The notes: a model not told the origin generated them from the letters alone. A stretch of DNA of 64,000 nucleotides from Marinomonas sp. MED121 (GCF_000153025.1 NZ_CH672432.1:38258-102257), one strand, 5' to 3'. Shown: positions 1 through 8,817, counted from the stretch's first letter. Program-made: numbers and translations.

Positions 1-270
1 ATACTGCTTGGTTATCGATTTGCTTGGGAATCCGTTTCTTTAATTCCATATTATGGAAAGGCTTATTGGGATTTAACCTCTAAAGAAGGGCAGCTATTTA
101 ACCCGGGCGCAGAAGAGGTAAAAGCACTTGATGGTGATAATCGTATTGTCGGCTTAGGGTTAATCGGGCATGTTAGTGACTCTGCTGACCTCAATATAAG
201 CTATAAGGATATTGATGCCGATTTTGGCCACTATGCTGTATTAAGCATGGGGATGAGGTTTGATTTTTAG
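1..270 (+). CDS. Outer-membrane beta-barrel protein, C-terminal part only
   Basis: The reading frame is open from the first base of the window and ends at a TAG at 268-270, giving 89 residues of a gene that starts upstream. The visible part has short amphipathic stretches (GYRFAWESVSLIPYYGKAYW, then HYAVLSMGMRFDF) that alternate hydrophobic and polar residues. It ends in phenylalanine, the usual last residue of Gram-negative outer-membrane barrels recognised by the BAM machinery. It is probably a small OmpA/opacity-like or OmpW-like barrel, but the family cannot be named from this fragment. Confidence 0.6.
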   Translation: MLLGYRFAWESVSLIPYYGKAYWDLTSKEGQLFNPGAEEVKALDGDNRIVGLGLIGHVSDSADLNISYKDIDADFGHYAVLSMGMRFDF

Positions 271-782
271 TTCTAAACCTAAGGAATTTGCGAATAAGTC
301 CTCCCGTCTCAGCGTGTGGATAAAAGCGCCTAGATTTATAGCAAGAGCCGCAACTTAATAGCCACTCTATTAATAAGGCACTTAACGTAAAGATGGTGCT
401 TTTAGAGCACGCCCTTCGGGCCTTTGAAGAATACCTAAACGGCATTTCACGAAAAATAATGCTCTGCGTTGTCGCTTCTTAAAAGGTACCTAGATTACAT
501 CAAAGTGATGTCTTGATAGATACTTTTTCTGAAAAAACTGAGAAGAGGTGACTTAATCACAGGTTCCTAAGTCTATAGGTAGCTCATTCATTTCGTTTCC
601 TTTCTTTACTAAACTTTACTTTATTTGCCAATTGGCCATGAAACCTCTAAGCTGAACCTGTATTAATTGAAACCATGTCTTATTCGTTTTAGGGAATATA
701 AAGGCTTTTTAGAAATAAATATCGAATTAACAAAGGGTGATTGTTTATTCAAAATAATAATTAGTAACTAGTTGATTCGCTT
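271..782. other. 512-base gap without a gene, containing one dispersed-repeat copy
   Basis: I see no credible coding frame here. The gap holds a copy of a repeat also found near 59.3 kb (289-412), immediately followed by a small GCCC-TTC-GGGC hairpin (about 411-420). The rest is AT-rich. The last bases contain GTAACTAGTT (764-773), which resembles the palindrome in front of the MarR-GNAT gene at 39.2 kb. The promoter of the binding-protein gene at 783 must lie in this gap, but I could not assign it. Confidence 0.6.
289..412 (+). repeat. Dispersed intergenic repeat, copy 1
   Basis: This copy shares ordered blocks with 59274-59370: TGCGAA and AAGTCCT, then GCG-GTGGA, then an identical CGCAACTTAAT (349-359 here) and an identical GCTTTTAGAGCACG (398-411 here). 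This copy is longer by about 27 bases between the last two blocks. The final block can fold as GTGCT-TTTAG-AGCAC. Both copies are intergenic and in the same orientation. I do not recognise the family. It could be a non-autonomous repeat or a structured RNA. Confidence 0.65.
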
Positions 783-1949
783 ATGATAATTTTTAACTAT
801 CTGTTCACTTCATTACACAATTCTTTAACAAGACTGGTTCTGTTTTCTTTGTTAATTTCCGCACCTGTTTTGGCTAACACCACAGATCATAAAAATGTTA
901 ATGCTAAGTCATATAAAGTGGCAATTTTATACCCTAGAGAAGCCCCTTTCTGGCAAACCTTTATCAACTTAATGCAGGCTGCAGCTGACGATTTAAACAT
1001 TGAACTGGTTACATTCTGTGCTAAAGGAAATCGCTTCTTAATGAAGCAACAGCTGCTGTCCGTGATACAAGGCAGTAACAAGGTCGATGCAGTTGTATTT
1101 AATAATTATAAAGATTCGGGTTCTCAATTCATCAAATTAGCCAATGAGGCTGAAGTCTTCTCCTTTCTTGTTAATAGCGCTATGCCTGAGGCTAAAGCCC
1201 AAGAAATGGGCGCCCCTAGGGAACATTATCCATTTTGGTTAGGGCAAATGCATCCAGATGAAAGGGGGGCTAACAAGCGTATTATTGAAAGGTTAATCAG
1301 TGATGCTAAGAGTCATAAGCCTAATAGCTTAATCAATGTGGTCGGAGTCAATGGGCCTATCTCTTCAGGTGCGGCTATTATGCGATCCAATGCGTTAACT
1401 AACACATTGAAAAATATTGAAAATGTAAAATTAAAACAAATTGTTAATGCCGAAAGTTGGGATGAAGATGAGGCCAGCTTAAAATTTCAAGCCTTGATGA
1501 AGCGATATCGCGATATACATGTGGTATGGGCTGGCAGTGCCAGATTAGTGGATGGCATTTTAGAAGGTGAGAAAAGTTTAGGTGTTAAGGCGGGTCAAGA
1601 CTACTTCACAGGTGGTGTTGGCTTTAAAAAGTCCATGCTTGAAGCGATTGAGTCGAATAGGGTCAGTGCCAGTGCCGGTGGACATTATATCGAAGGGGTT
1701 TGGGTGCTTGTACTTTTGCATGACTATTTTAAGGGGATTGATTTTGTTGATCATGGTGTTCAAACCAAAACTAACATGGGCATAGTGACAAAAGAAAATG
1801 TAAACCTATACCTTGAAATATTGAGTGATGATAGGTGGAGTGAAGAAAATTTGAGCAAAATTGATTTTAAACAATATTCAAAGTTTTATAACCCGTCACT
1901 GGATAAATACAAGTTTGATTTTGACTCGATTTTACTTCAGCTTTATTAA
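783..1949 (+). CDS. Periplasmic substrate-binding protein, sugar/LuxP-like type
   Basis: The 388-residue protein has an N-terminal signal sequence (hydrophobic core about residues 17-31, plausible cleavage after VLA). The mature part resembles the type 1 periplasmic binding fold of ABC sugar-binding proteins and LuxP (Peripla_BP_4): it opens with VAILYPREAPFWQTFINLMQ and alternates beta strands and helices throughout. No ABC permease or ATPase gene is adjacent. The next gene, 79 bases downstream on the same strand, is a membrane diguanylate cyclase with a periplasmic sensor region. By analogy with LuxP-LuxQ and NspS-MbaA I infer that the protein presents a ligand to that cyclase rather than feeding a transporter. 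The ligand is unknown. No strong ribosome binding site is visible before the start. Confidence 0.75.
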   Translation: MIIFNYLFTSLHNSLTRLVLFSLLISAPVLANTTDHKNVNAKSYKVAILYPREAPFWQTFINLMQAAADDLNIELVTFCAKGNRFLMKQQLLSVIQGSNKVDAVVFNNYKDSGSQFIKLANEAEVFSFLVNSAMPEAKAQEMGAPREHYPFWLGQMHPDERGANKRIIERLISDAKSHKPNSLINVVGVNGPISSGAAIMRSNALTNTLKNIENVKLKQIVNAESWDEDEASLKFQALMKRYRDIHVVWAGSARLVDGILEGEKSLGVKAGQDYFTGGVGFKKSMLEAIESNRVSASAGGHYIEGVWVLVLLHDYFKGIDFVDHGVQTKTNMGIVTKENVNLYLEILSDDRWSEENLSKIDFKQYSKFYNPSLDKYKFDFDSILLQLY

Positions 1950-2028
1950 AAAATCGCTTCGATTTAACGGCAAGTTAGGGAATGTAAAAGCGAAGGATTT
2001 GATCTTTTTATTATAAGAGTAAGAAAGC

Positions 2029-4218
2029 ATGAACTTAAGATACAAAATATCTTTATCATTGATTTTTACCACTCTGGTACCTGTGTCCCTTATTATCTTC
2101 TTTGTGCTTTGGCATGTAACGGATGATGCTGAAAAAAACGCAAAGCAAACCCTGCAAAACTATGTGCAACTCACTGCAAGCAAACTTGCCGATGAGTTTA
2201 ATGCCAGTATTCGTGAGATTGAGCTTTATGCACAAACTCAGGAAGTGAAAAGCATGGACCCCAATCTCTTTTTACCTTTTTTCTCCCGTGAACTAGAACG
2301 TCAATCTGGACGCTATGAAAAACTCTATATTAGTGACAAAGCAGGGCATTTTTATTTACCTTTTTGTGGCAACCCTGCTTTAAATTTTAAATGTACTTTT
2401 GATGATACAGACCCTAAATCATTACCAAAGCATCTGAAAGCTAGGGAGTATTGGCAAAAATTAGTCGGTAATAATAAACATGAAAAGGCCATGAGTTACC
2501 TTTCGGACCCGGTTATTTCTTATACGACTGAAGTGAAACAACTCATTGTGGCATCCACTGTCTTCGGTTTTGATCAAAAGCTAAAAGGCATGGTGGGGGC
2601 CTCTATCGAATGGTCAAGAATTGAGTCATTTCTTGCTAACCTCCAAGCGAATATCTTTGCTCAATACTCTTGGCAAGCCAAAATGATGCTCATAAGTAGG
2701 AGTGGTACCTATTGGTATCACTGGGATCCTGAGAAATTAGTGCATTTAAAGCGCGATGAAAATGGGATTATTATAAAAGATGCTGAAGATTTGCCAATAT
2801 CGGTTTCAACCAACATCTATCAAGCCCCAGAGGCTGAATTACATCAAGCTCATAAGGCCATGTTAGCTAAACAGTCTGGTTACATCGAGTTTAATGCGTC
2901 TGATACTAATGAGGACAGTTACTTATTTTACGCACCTATCTCCTCTAGCCAATATTCAATTGCCTTACAGGTATCTGAAAGAGATGTTAATGAAGCCTCA
3001 TATGAATTGAAACGTTTGTATTTGATGGTGTTTATATTAGCTTTATGTGTCTTTATGATTGCCGCGGTGTTAATTGCAAAGGCGATTACCGACCCTATCA
3101 GTCGCCTTGTAGGACAAGCTAATCGGTTAAAACAAGGAAACTATACCTTAGATAAAACCAAAGCCGGCAGTGAGAGTGATGAACTTGGAGAGCTGTCCGA
3201 AACCTTTATTCAAATGGCAACTGTCATAGTCGATCGGCAGAAGAGGCTAGAGCAGAGTGAAGAGCGTTTTGAGCTTGCAATGAAAGGGGCCAATGATGGT
3301 CTTTGGGATTGGCATTTAGCGGATAACAGCGTGTATTACTCACCTAGATGGAAAAAAATGTTGGGTTATGGTACTGATGAATTAGATTCTCACCCAAGCA
3401 CTTACTTTAATCTTCTTGATCCGAAGGATCATAAATTCATTCAAAAAGAAATCCAAAAAATACGCTTTTCAGATAAGGATAGTTTTAAGCATAAATTAAG
3501 AATGCGTCATAAATCCGGTGGGTATATTCATATTTTAACCCGTGGCATTGTTGTACGTAATGATAAAGGAGAAGCGACTCGCCTTGTTGGTACTCACTTG
3601 GATATCAGTGAGCAAACCCATACAGAAGAAAAGATTAAAAAACTCAATGAAGACCTTGAAAAAACGGTAAAAGAAAGGACCTTAAAATTGGAGGTCGCTA
3701 ATCGACATTTAAATGAGCTGGCGATGAGGGACATGCTTCTAAACATCGGCAATCGAAGGGCTCTGGAAAAGGATTTAAATAAAATTCATCAAGCCTATTT
3801 AACCCATAAGACACTTTACTCCATTGTCTTATTTGATGTGGATTACTTTAAGAAATTCAATGATTTTTATGGTCATCAAGCAGGTGATGAGGCTTTGATT
3901 CAGGTGGTTGATTGTATCGGAGAGCATTTAAAAAAGGCGGATAAAATCTATCGATATGGTGGTGAAGAGTTTGTTTGCGTATTACCTAATGTGACGCAAG
4001 ATGAGGCTTTAACTATGGCTAAAAACTTGATTGAAAAAGTGGCTGCACTGACTATTGAGCATCAAGCCAGTCATTATCAACTTGTTACTGTGAGCGCAGG
4101 TTGTGCTGAGGTCATGGCACAAGATAAGACGTGGGAACAAGTGGTCAGTCGTAGTGACAAAGCCTTATATAGTGCTAAAGATGCTGGCCGCAATCGAGCG
4201 TCTTTGATAATTGAGTAG
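2029..4218 (+). CDS. Membrane diguanylate cyclase with periplasmic sensor, HAMP, PAS and GGDEF domains
   Basis: Predicted to make c-di-GMP from two GTP at the inner membrane. Order in the 729 residues: a TM near the N terminus (about 8-28), a large periplasmic region (about 30-325) likely of Cache type, a second TM (about 329-350), HAMP starting DPISRL (about 354-405), a PAS domain (about 411-535, with NDGLWDWH), a charged coiled segment (about 540-567) and a C-terminal GGDEF domain. The active site is GGEEF at about 644-648, so it looks catalytically competent. The product-inhibition RxxD site is altered to KKAD just before it, so feedback inhibition may be weak. There is no EAL domain. It directly follows a periplasmic binding-protein gene, its probable sensing partner. 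Confidence 0.88.
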   Translation: MNLRYKISLSLIFTTLVPVSLIIFFVLWHVTDDAEKNAKQTLQNYVQLTASKLADEFNASIREIELYAQTQEVKSMDPNLFLPFFSRELERQSGRYEKLYISDKAGHFYLPFCGNPALNFKCTFDDTDPKSLPKHLKAREYWQKLVGNNKHEKAMSYLSDPVISYTTEVKQLIVASTVFGFDQKLKGMVGASIEWSRIESFLANLQANIFAQYSWQAKMMLISRSGTYWYHWDPEKLVHLKRDENGIIIKDAEDLPISVSTNIYQAPEAELHQAHKAMLAKQSGYIEFNASDTNEDSYLFYAPISSSQYSIALQVSERDVNEASYELKRLYLMVFILALCVFMIAAVLIAKAITDPISRLVGQANRLKQGNYTLDKTKAGSESDELGELSETFIQMATVIVDRQKRLEQSEERFELAMKGANDGLWDWHLADNSVYYSPRWKKMLGYGTDELDSHPSTYFNLLDPKDHKFIQKEIQKIRFSDKDSFKHKLRMRHKSGGYIHILTRGIVVRNDKGEATRLVGTHLDISEQTHTEEKIKKLNEDLEKTVKERTLKLEVANRHLNELAMRDMLLNIGNRRALEKDLNKIHQAYLTHKTLYSIVLFDVDYFKKFNDFYGHQAGDEALIQVVDCIGEHLKKADKIYRYGGEEFVCVLPNVTQDEALTMAKNLIEKVAALTIEHQASHYQLVTVSAGCAEVMAQDKTWEQVVSRSDKALYSAKDAGRNRASLIIE

Positions 4219-4322
4219 CCTAGTAGGTGGACAGTTAATTACTTTGATTTCTAATGAAGTAAATTGGGATTGTATTTAACAAAGAGGCTTTGTAATATTT
4301 TTGATTTAGGCAGGGATTCGCC

Positions 4323-4772
4323 ATGATAGATGCAAATTTATCCATACTAGAGCAAGACATACAAACTCGAATTACCAAGTTTAAAGGTGTAAGCCAAGTT
4401 AATAAGCAAAAAACTCATTTTTTTGTGATGAGTACGGCAATACTCTCCTCTTTAACGACGGTTATGATTGCGTTATCTCAATACGCGAGCACCTATACCA
4501 TTTACCTGTCTGCGACAGCGCTGCTTATTAGCGCATCTTTAAGCATTTTAACGGCTTGGGATGGGTTATATAACCACAAAAAACTGTGGACCTCTTATGT
4601 TACCGCGCTAACTCAGCTCAATGAATTGCAAGCGGATATTCAGCATTTAAAAGCCAATGGTGAAATCGAGCAAGCTATCATCAATTTACTTTACGCGCGT
4701 TATAAAGCCATTATTGGTGAAGTCAATGAAAACTGGTTAAAGCTAAGGTCAGAAAGTGAAATGGGAACATAA
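4323..4772 (+). CDS. Small two-TM protein, SLATT/DUF4231-like
   Basis: The 149-residue protein has a short N-terminal helical region, two adjacent hydrophobic helices (about 35-52 and 59-79) and a cytosolic-looking helical tail. The tail has the W-x2-Y-x3-L-x2-L pattern (LWTSYVTALTQLNELQ) that I associate with SLATT and DUF4231 proteins. SLATT proteins are predicted membrane effectors or sensors, often near nucleotide-signalling genes. The gene lies 104 bases after a diguanylate cyclase on the same strand. The family assignment rests on pattern recognition only. A generic small membrane protein is the alternative. Confidence 0.5.
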   Translation: MIDANLSILEQDIQTRITKFKGVSQVNKQKTHFFVMSTAILSSLTTVMIALSQYASTYTIYLSATALLISASLSILTAWDGLYNHKKLWTSYVTALTQLNELQADIQHLKANGEIEQAIINLLYARYKAIIGEVNENWLKLRSESEMGT

Positions 4773-5012
4773 CCTATATGGATATTGAAGCTTTATACTT
4801 TGGTCTAAGGTCTTGCTTGTTTGTGTTGAATTTATTGCCTTATGTCAGCAAATAGGGCGTCTATCTTGCTTTGATGCCAGCCTATAGCTTCACGTTAGAC
4901 TAACGTCGAGTTGTCGAAAATCTGATTAATAACCATGATAACTTTATTGTGATTTGCCCTGTGGCTTATCAATTTATGACATGTTCAAAATTATAATAAA
5001 GGAACAGGTATC

Positions 5013-6890
5013 ATGAGTTATGAGAAAGAGTATCAAAAGTCCATTCAAACCCCTGAACTTTTTTGGCAAGAAAAAGCAGATCAACTGGATTGGTTTGAGC
5101 CCCCTAGCCGTATACTCGGGTCAGATGAAAATGGCATAGACAGATGGTTTATGGATGGCGTGATGAATACTTGCCACATGGCACTTGATTATCATGTAGA
5201 ACAAGGTCGCGGTGATCAAATCGCAATTCACTACGATTCTCCTGTTACTGAAACAAAAGAATCTATTTGCTATAAAGATTTACGAGATCAAGTGGCACTG
5301 TTTGCGGGTGTGTTAAGAAAGCAAGGGGTAAAAAAAGGCGATAGAGTGCTTATCTATATGCCTATGATTCCACAAGCCTGTATTGCTATGTTGGCTTGTG
5401 CACGGCTAGGCGCCGTTCATTCTGTGGTATTTGGCGGTTTTGCTGCCCACGAGTTAGCCATTCGTATTGAAGATGCCACACCAGATGTCATTGTCTCAGC
5501 AAGTTGTGGTATCGAAGTGAATCGTGTAATTGATTATAAGGCATTGCTTGATAAAGCCGTTGAGCTTGCGAGTCATAAAATCAAACATGCGATTATTTGG
5601 CAACGACCAGAGTCATTGGCAAACCTAATAGAAGGCAGAGATATCGATTGGCAATTAGCTTTGCAAACCGCACAAGCAGCCGATTGTGTTCCGGTATTAT
5701 CAACAGACCCGCTTTATATTCTTTATACCTCAGGTACGACAGGCCGTCCAAAAGGGGTTGTTAGAGACAATGGATCCCATGCTGTTGCAATGAAATATTC
5801 CATGAAAGCCATTTATAATATGGATCCAGGTGACGTCTTTTGGGCGGCTTCTGATGTAGGTTGGGTCGTTGGACATTCTTATATTGTTTATGCTCCCTTG
5901 TTACAGGGGTTAACGACCGTCCTTTATGAAGGTAAACCAATCGGCACCCCAGATGCGGGTGCATTTTGGCGGGTATGTGAAGAGTATGGTGTAAAAGCGC
6001 TATTTTCTGCTCCGACTGCTTTTAGAGCCATCAAGAAAGCGGACCCTGAATCTGTTTGTTTAAAACCTTATAGGCTGAATAAGCTTGAAACTGTCTTTAT
6101 GGCGGGTGAAAGGCTGGATCCGGCTACCTATCATTGGGTGAAAGACCTATTAAATGTACCCGTTATTGACCATTGGTGGCAGACGGAAACCGGTTGGGCG
6201 ATTTGCGGTAATTTGATGGGGATTGAAGCAAAAGAACCAAAGCCTGGCTCTTCAACCTTACCAAGCCCTGGTTTTAATGTGAAAATCCTAGATGATGAAG
6301 GCAATGAAGTAGGGCCAAATGTACAGGGAAATGTGGCATTGAAGTTACCTTTACCGCCGAGTTGTTTAGCAACCATTTGGGGAAATCATGACAGATTCAA
6401 AGACGGGTACCTAAAGACATTCGAAGGTTATTATACCAGTGGAGATGGTGGGTATATTGATGAAGAAGGCTATGTCTTTATCATGGGGCGTACAGATGAC
6501 ATTATTAATGTTGCAGGGCATAGACTAAGCACAGGTGAAATGGAAGAGGTGATTGCCTCTCACCCTGATGTCGCTGAATGTGCTGTCATTGGTGTTAAGT
6601 GTGATATTAAAGGGCAAAAACCACTGGGTTTAGTTTTGCTTAAAGATGGCGTAAATAAAAATGAAAGCCAGTTAGAATCAGAGATAATCTCAAATATTCG
6701 TAGTGAAATTGGTGCGGTTGCGAGTTTTAAAGAAGCCAAAGTCGTACAAAGATTACCTAAAACACGAAGTGGTAAGATTCTAAGAAAACTCATTAGGCAA
6801 ATAGCGGATGGTGAAGAGTACAATGTTCCATCAACGATAGATGATCCTGCAAGTTTATCTGAAATTGAAAGTGTACTTTGTGCTCGATAG
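5013..6890 (+). CDS. prpE: Propionyl-CoA synthetase (propionate--CoA ligase)
   Basis: AMP-forming acyl-CoA synthetase that activates propionate through propionyl-AMP in the cytosol. The 625 residues fit PrpE. The ATP-binding motif YTSGTTGRPKG lies at 238-248 and the PrpE-type block FWAASDVGWVVGHSYIVY follows. The C-terminal RSGKILR carries the adenylation lysine (Lys588), which is commonly controlled by acetylation or propionylation. Acetyl-CoA synthetase is the nearest alternative, but the N terminus and the ASDVGWVVGHS block favour PrpE. No prpB, prpC or prpD is nearby, so the rest of the methylcitrate pathway, if present, is elsewhere. An AAGGA sits upstream of the start, and a strong terminator closes the gene. 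Confidence 0.9.
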   Translation: MSYEKEYQKSIQTPELFWQEKADQLDWFEPPSRILGSDENGIDRWFMDGVMNTCHMALDYHVEQGRGDQIAIHYDSPVTETKESICYKDLRDQVALFAGVLRKQGVKKGDRVLIYMPMIPQACIAMLACARLGAVHSVVFGGFAAHELAIRIEDATPDVIVSASCGIEVNRVIDYKALLDKAVELASHKIKHAIIWQRPESLANLIEGRDIDWQLALQTAQAADCVPVLSTDPLYILYTSGTTGRPKGVVRDNGSHAVAMKYSMKAIYNMDPGDVFWAASDVGWVVGHSYIVYAPLLQGLTTVLYEGKPIGTPDAGAFWRVCEEYGVKALFSAPTAFRAIKKADPESVCLKPYRLNKLETVFMAGERLDPATYHWVKDLLNVPVIDHWWQTETGWAICGNLMGIEAKEPKPGSSTLPSPGFNVKILDDEGNEVGPNVQGNVALKLPLPPSCLATIWGNHDRFKDGYLKTFEGYYTSGDGGYIDEEGYVFIMGRTDDIINVAGHRLSTGEMEEVIASHPDVAECAVIGVKCDIKGQKPLGLVLLKDGVNKNESQLESEIISNIRSEIGAVASFKEAKVVQRLPKTRSGKILRKLIRQIADGEEYNVPSTIDDPASLSEIESVLCAR

Positions 6891-6906
6891 AGGCTTAGGT
6901 TAAATC

Positions 6907-6943
6907 AAAATGCTTATAGTAAAGCGCTATAAGCATTTTTTTT
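6907..6943 (+). terminator. Rho-independent terminator after prpE
   Basis: A perfect 13-base stem (AAAATGCTTATAG paired with CTATAAGCATTTT) with a 7-base loop, followed by a run of T. Confidence 0.9.
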
Positions 6944-7048
6944 GCGCCTGATTTATCGTCTAGCATTCATTAAAGGGATCTTTTATATTGAATGCCAAAT
7001 GTTAGAAAGATGTCAGCCAACCTCACAATGTAAAATACAGGGATTTAA

Positions 7049-8059
7049 ATGATTGATTTACGCTCAGATACAGTAACCAAACCAACTCAAGCCATGTTAG
7101 ATACTATGTTTAGCGCTCAAGTTGGTGATGATGTCTATGGTGATGATCCAAGTGTTAACGAATTAGAGTCTTGGGCTGCAAAACGTCATGGCTTTGAAAA
7201 CGCTATTTTTTGTAGCTCAGGTACTCAGGCGAATTTACTGGCTTTAATGGCACATTGTGAGAGAGGGGATGAGTATCTTTGTGGTCAGCAAGCCCATAAT
7301 TATAAATTTGAAGGGGGCGGTGCTGCTGTTTTAGGTTCAATTCAACCCCAACCCATCGAAAATGAGTTAGATGGCACCCTTTGTTTTAAGAAATTGAAAG
7401 CGGCAATTAAGCCTGATGATTCTCATTTTGCGAGAACTCGCTTATTAAGCTTAGAAAATACCATTAATGGTAAAGTGATTCCGCTAACTTATATTCAACA
7501 AGCACGTCAATTTGCCAATGAAAACGCATTAGCACTTCACCTTGATGGTGCAAGGGTCTATAACGCAAGCACGGCGTTAGACATAGATATCAAAGAGATA
7601 ACCCAATGTTTTGATTCAGTTTCTATTTGTTTATCTAAAGGCTTAGGTGCACCGATTGGCTCCTTGTTATTAGGCAATAAGCGGCTTATTAATAAAGCGA
7701 GGCGTTGGCGTAAAGTGCTTGGAGGAGGGATGCGCCAGGCTGGGTTCCTAGCTTCGGCAGGCTTGTACGCCCTTCAATACAATGTCACTAGATTAAAAGA
7801 GGATCATGATAATGCCTGTTATCTCGCTGAATCTCTCAATCATTTAGCCGCTTTCAAACTTAACCCTGATTTTGTGGAAACCAACATAGTGTTCGCTAAG
7901 TTAGACGATGATGTTGATCAGGAAAAGCTTGTGGCGTACTTGAAACAAAATGGCATTCTTGTGAGCAAAGGTCAGCCAATGCGTTTTGTGACACATAATG
8001 GCATTAGTCGACAAGATATCACTCGTTTGATTGATCAATTAAAGCAATACTTTACATAA
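7049..8059 (+). CDS. ltaE: Low-specificity L-threonine aldolase
   Basis: PLP enzyme of fold type I that cleaves L-threonine and L-allo-threonine to glycine and acetaldehyde. The N terminus MIDLRSDTVTKPT is characteristic of the family. The PLP lysine is Lys197 in ICLSKGLGAPIGS, and HLDGARVYN supplies the cofactor-contacting Asp and Arg. The 336 residues are the usual length. AGGGA lies upstream of the ATG. The gene stands alone, with a terminator before it and a long non-coding gap after it. Confidence 0.92.
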   Translation: MIDLRSDTVTKPTQAMLDTMFSAQVGDDVYGDDPSVNELESWAAKRHGFENAIFCSSGTQANLLALMAHCERGDEYLCGQQAHNYKFEGGGAAVLGSIQPQPIENELDGTLCFKKLKAAIKPDDSHFARTRLLSLENTINGKVIPLTYIQQARQFANENALALHLDGARVYNASTALDIDIKEITQCFDSVSICLSKGLGAPIGSLLLGNKRLINKARRWRKVLGGGMRQAGFLASAGLYALQYNVTRLKEDHDNACYLAESLNHLAAFKLNPDFVETNIVFAKLDDDVDQEKLVAYLKQNGILVSKGQPMRFVTHNGISRQDITRLIDQLKQYFT

Positions 8060-8817
8060 TTCAAACCACCTTATAAAAGGGGAATCTGCTTAGGTTTCCC
8101 TTTCACTTCTGGTTCGACCATTAGATTCAAATAGTTCAAATATTGCTCATTCTGAAATTTGATTCATATTACAAAAACGGCTTGCTATGAACATATGTTC
8201 AATGAAGTTGGTCCATTCTGCAGCACAATTTTTTCATGTTAATAAATTTGAGAACTAATTATTAAGAATCAATTTTTTTTTGTGAAATTAGCTTTAACCT
8301 GCTGATTTAATTGACTTAAATTTAGGTTTTAAATATCGACCTTAATACAAGAGACATCATTGAACTGATGTTATAGCAACCTTGATAAAGTTTAATTAAG
8401 CCAATTAAATGTGCAAGAAATTAGTAAATATCTACCACCTTATGAAAAAATAATCACGAAAAACCTTATTGTGAAATTTATTTTGCTTATGGGGCTATGA
8501 TGTGTCAGTTTGACAATGTATCCTGATCTCATTGTTTCAATATTATGAAAAATGAAATTTAGTTGTTAGTTATGTTTTCTTTGAATATTAAAAGCCTAAC
8601 TGGATAACGCACTATTTCTAATCGTAATTGAGAAGTGAAGAACCAAACTCCTTGTCTGAATCCTTTTGAACCTTGAGTTTGAAGCATATATGAGGCTGCT
8701 ACGCACCTTAATAAAAATAAAATGATTAACCTAGCTACCAGATTGGTTTAATTGGATATCAAGCACGTCAGAGGCTGAATCCATGCCAAATATGTTCATT
8801 TAAGAGGACTGTTCGTT
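8060..8817. other. 758-base AT-rich gap without a gene
   Basis: No frame here looks coding on either strand. The only structures I see are an imperfect hairpin just after ltaE (AAAGGGGAA against TTTCCCTTT, about 8077-8105, without a clean T-tract) and a perfect 14-base palindrome at 8188-8201. The last 30 bases carry AGAGGA, the ribosome binding site of the permease gene. I could not recognise a riboswitch, although a purine-permease leader is a natural place to look for one. Confidence 0.55.
8188..8201. promoter_or_regulatory. Perfect 14-base palindrome, possible operator
   Basis: TGAACATATGTTCA is a perfect inverted repeat of the size bound by dimeric regulators. Part of it (ATATGTTCA) recurs about 20 bases before the permease start. 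No cognate regulator is adjacent, so the assignment is speculative. Confidence 0.3.

Noticed and set aside
191..445. An 84-residue minus-strand frame in the first gap
   Set aside because: It overlaps the end of the barrel gene and the dispersed repeat, and its composition is not protein-like.
783..4772. A CBASS-like anti-phage system because of the SLATT-like protein
   Set aside because: No SMODS/CD-NTase or SLOG gene is present; the nearby enzyme is a standard membrane GGDEF protein with a sensor.
5013..6890. Acetyl-CoA synthetase instead of PrpE
   Set aside because: The block FWAASDVGWVVGHS and the N-terminal region match propionyl-CoA synthetases better.
8105..8125. GGTTCGA in the long gap, as a tRNA T-arm
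   Set aside because: The surrounding bases do not form the acceptor, D or anticodon stems of a tRNA.
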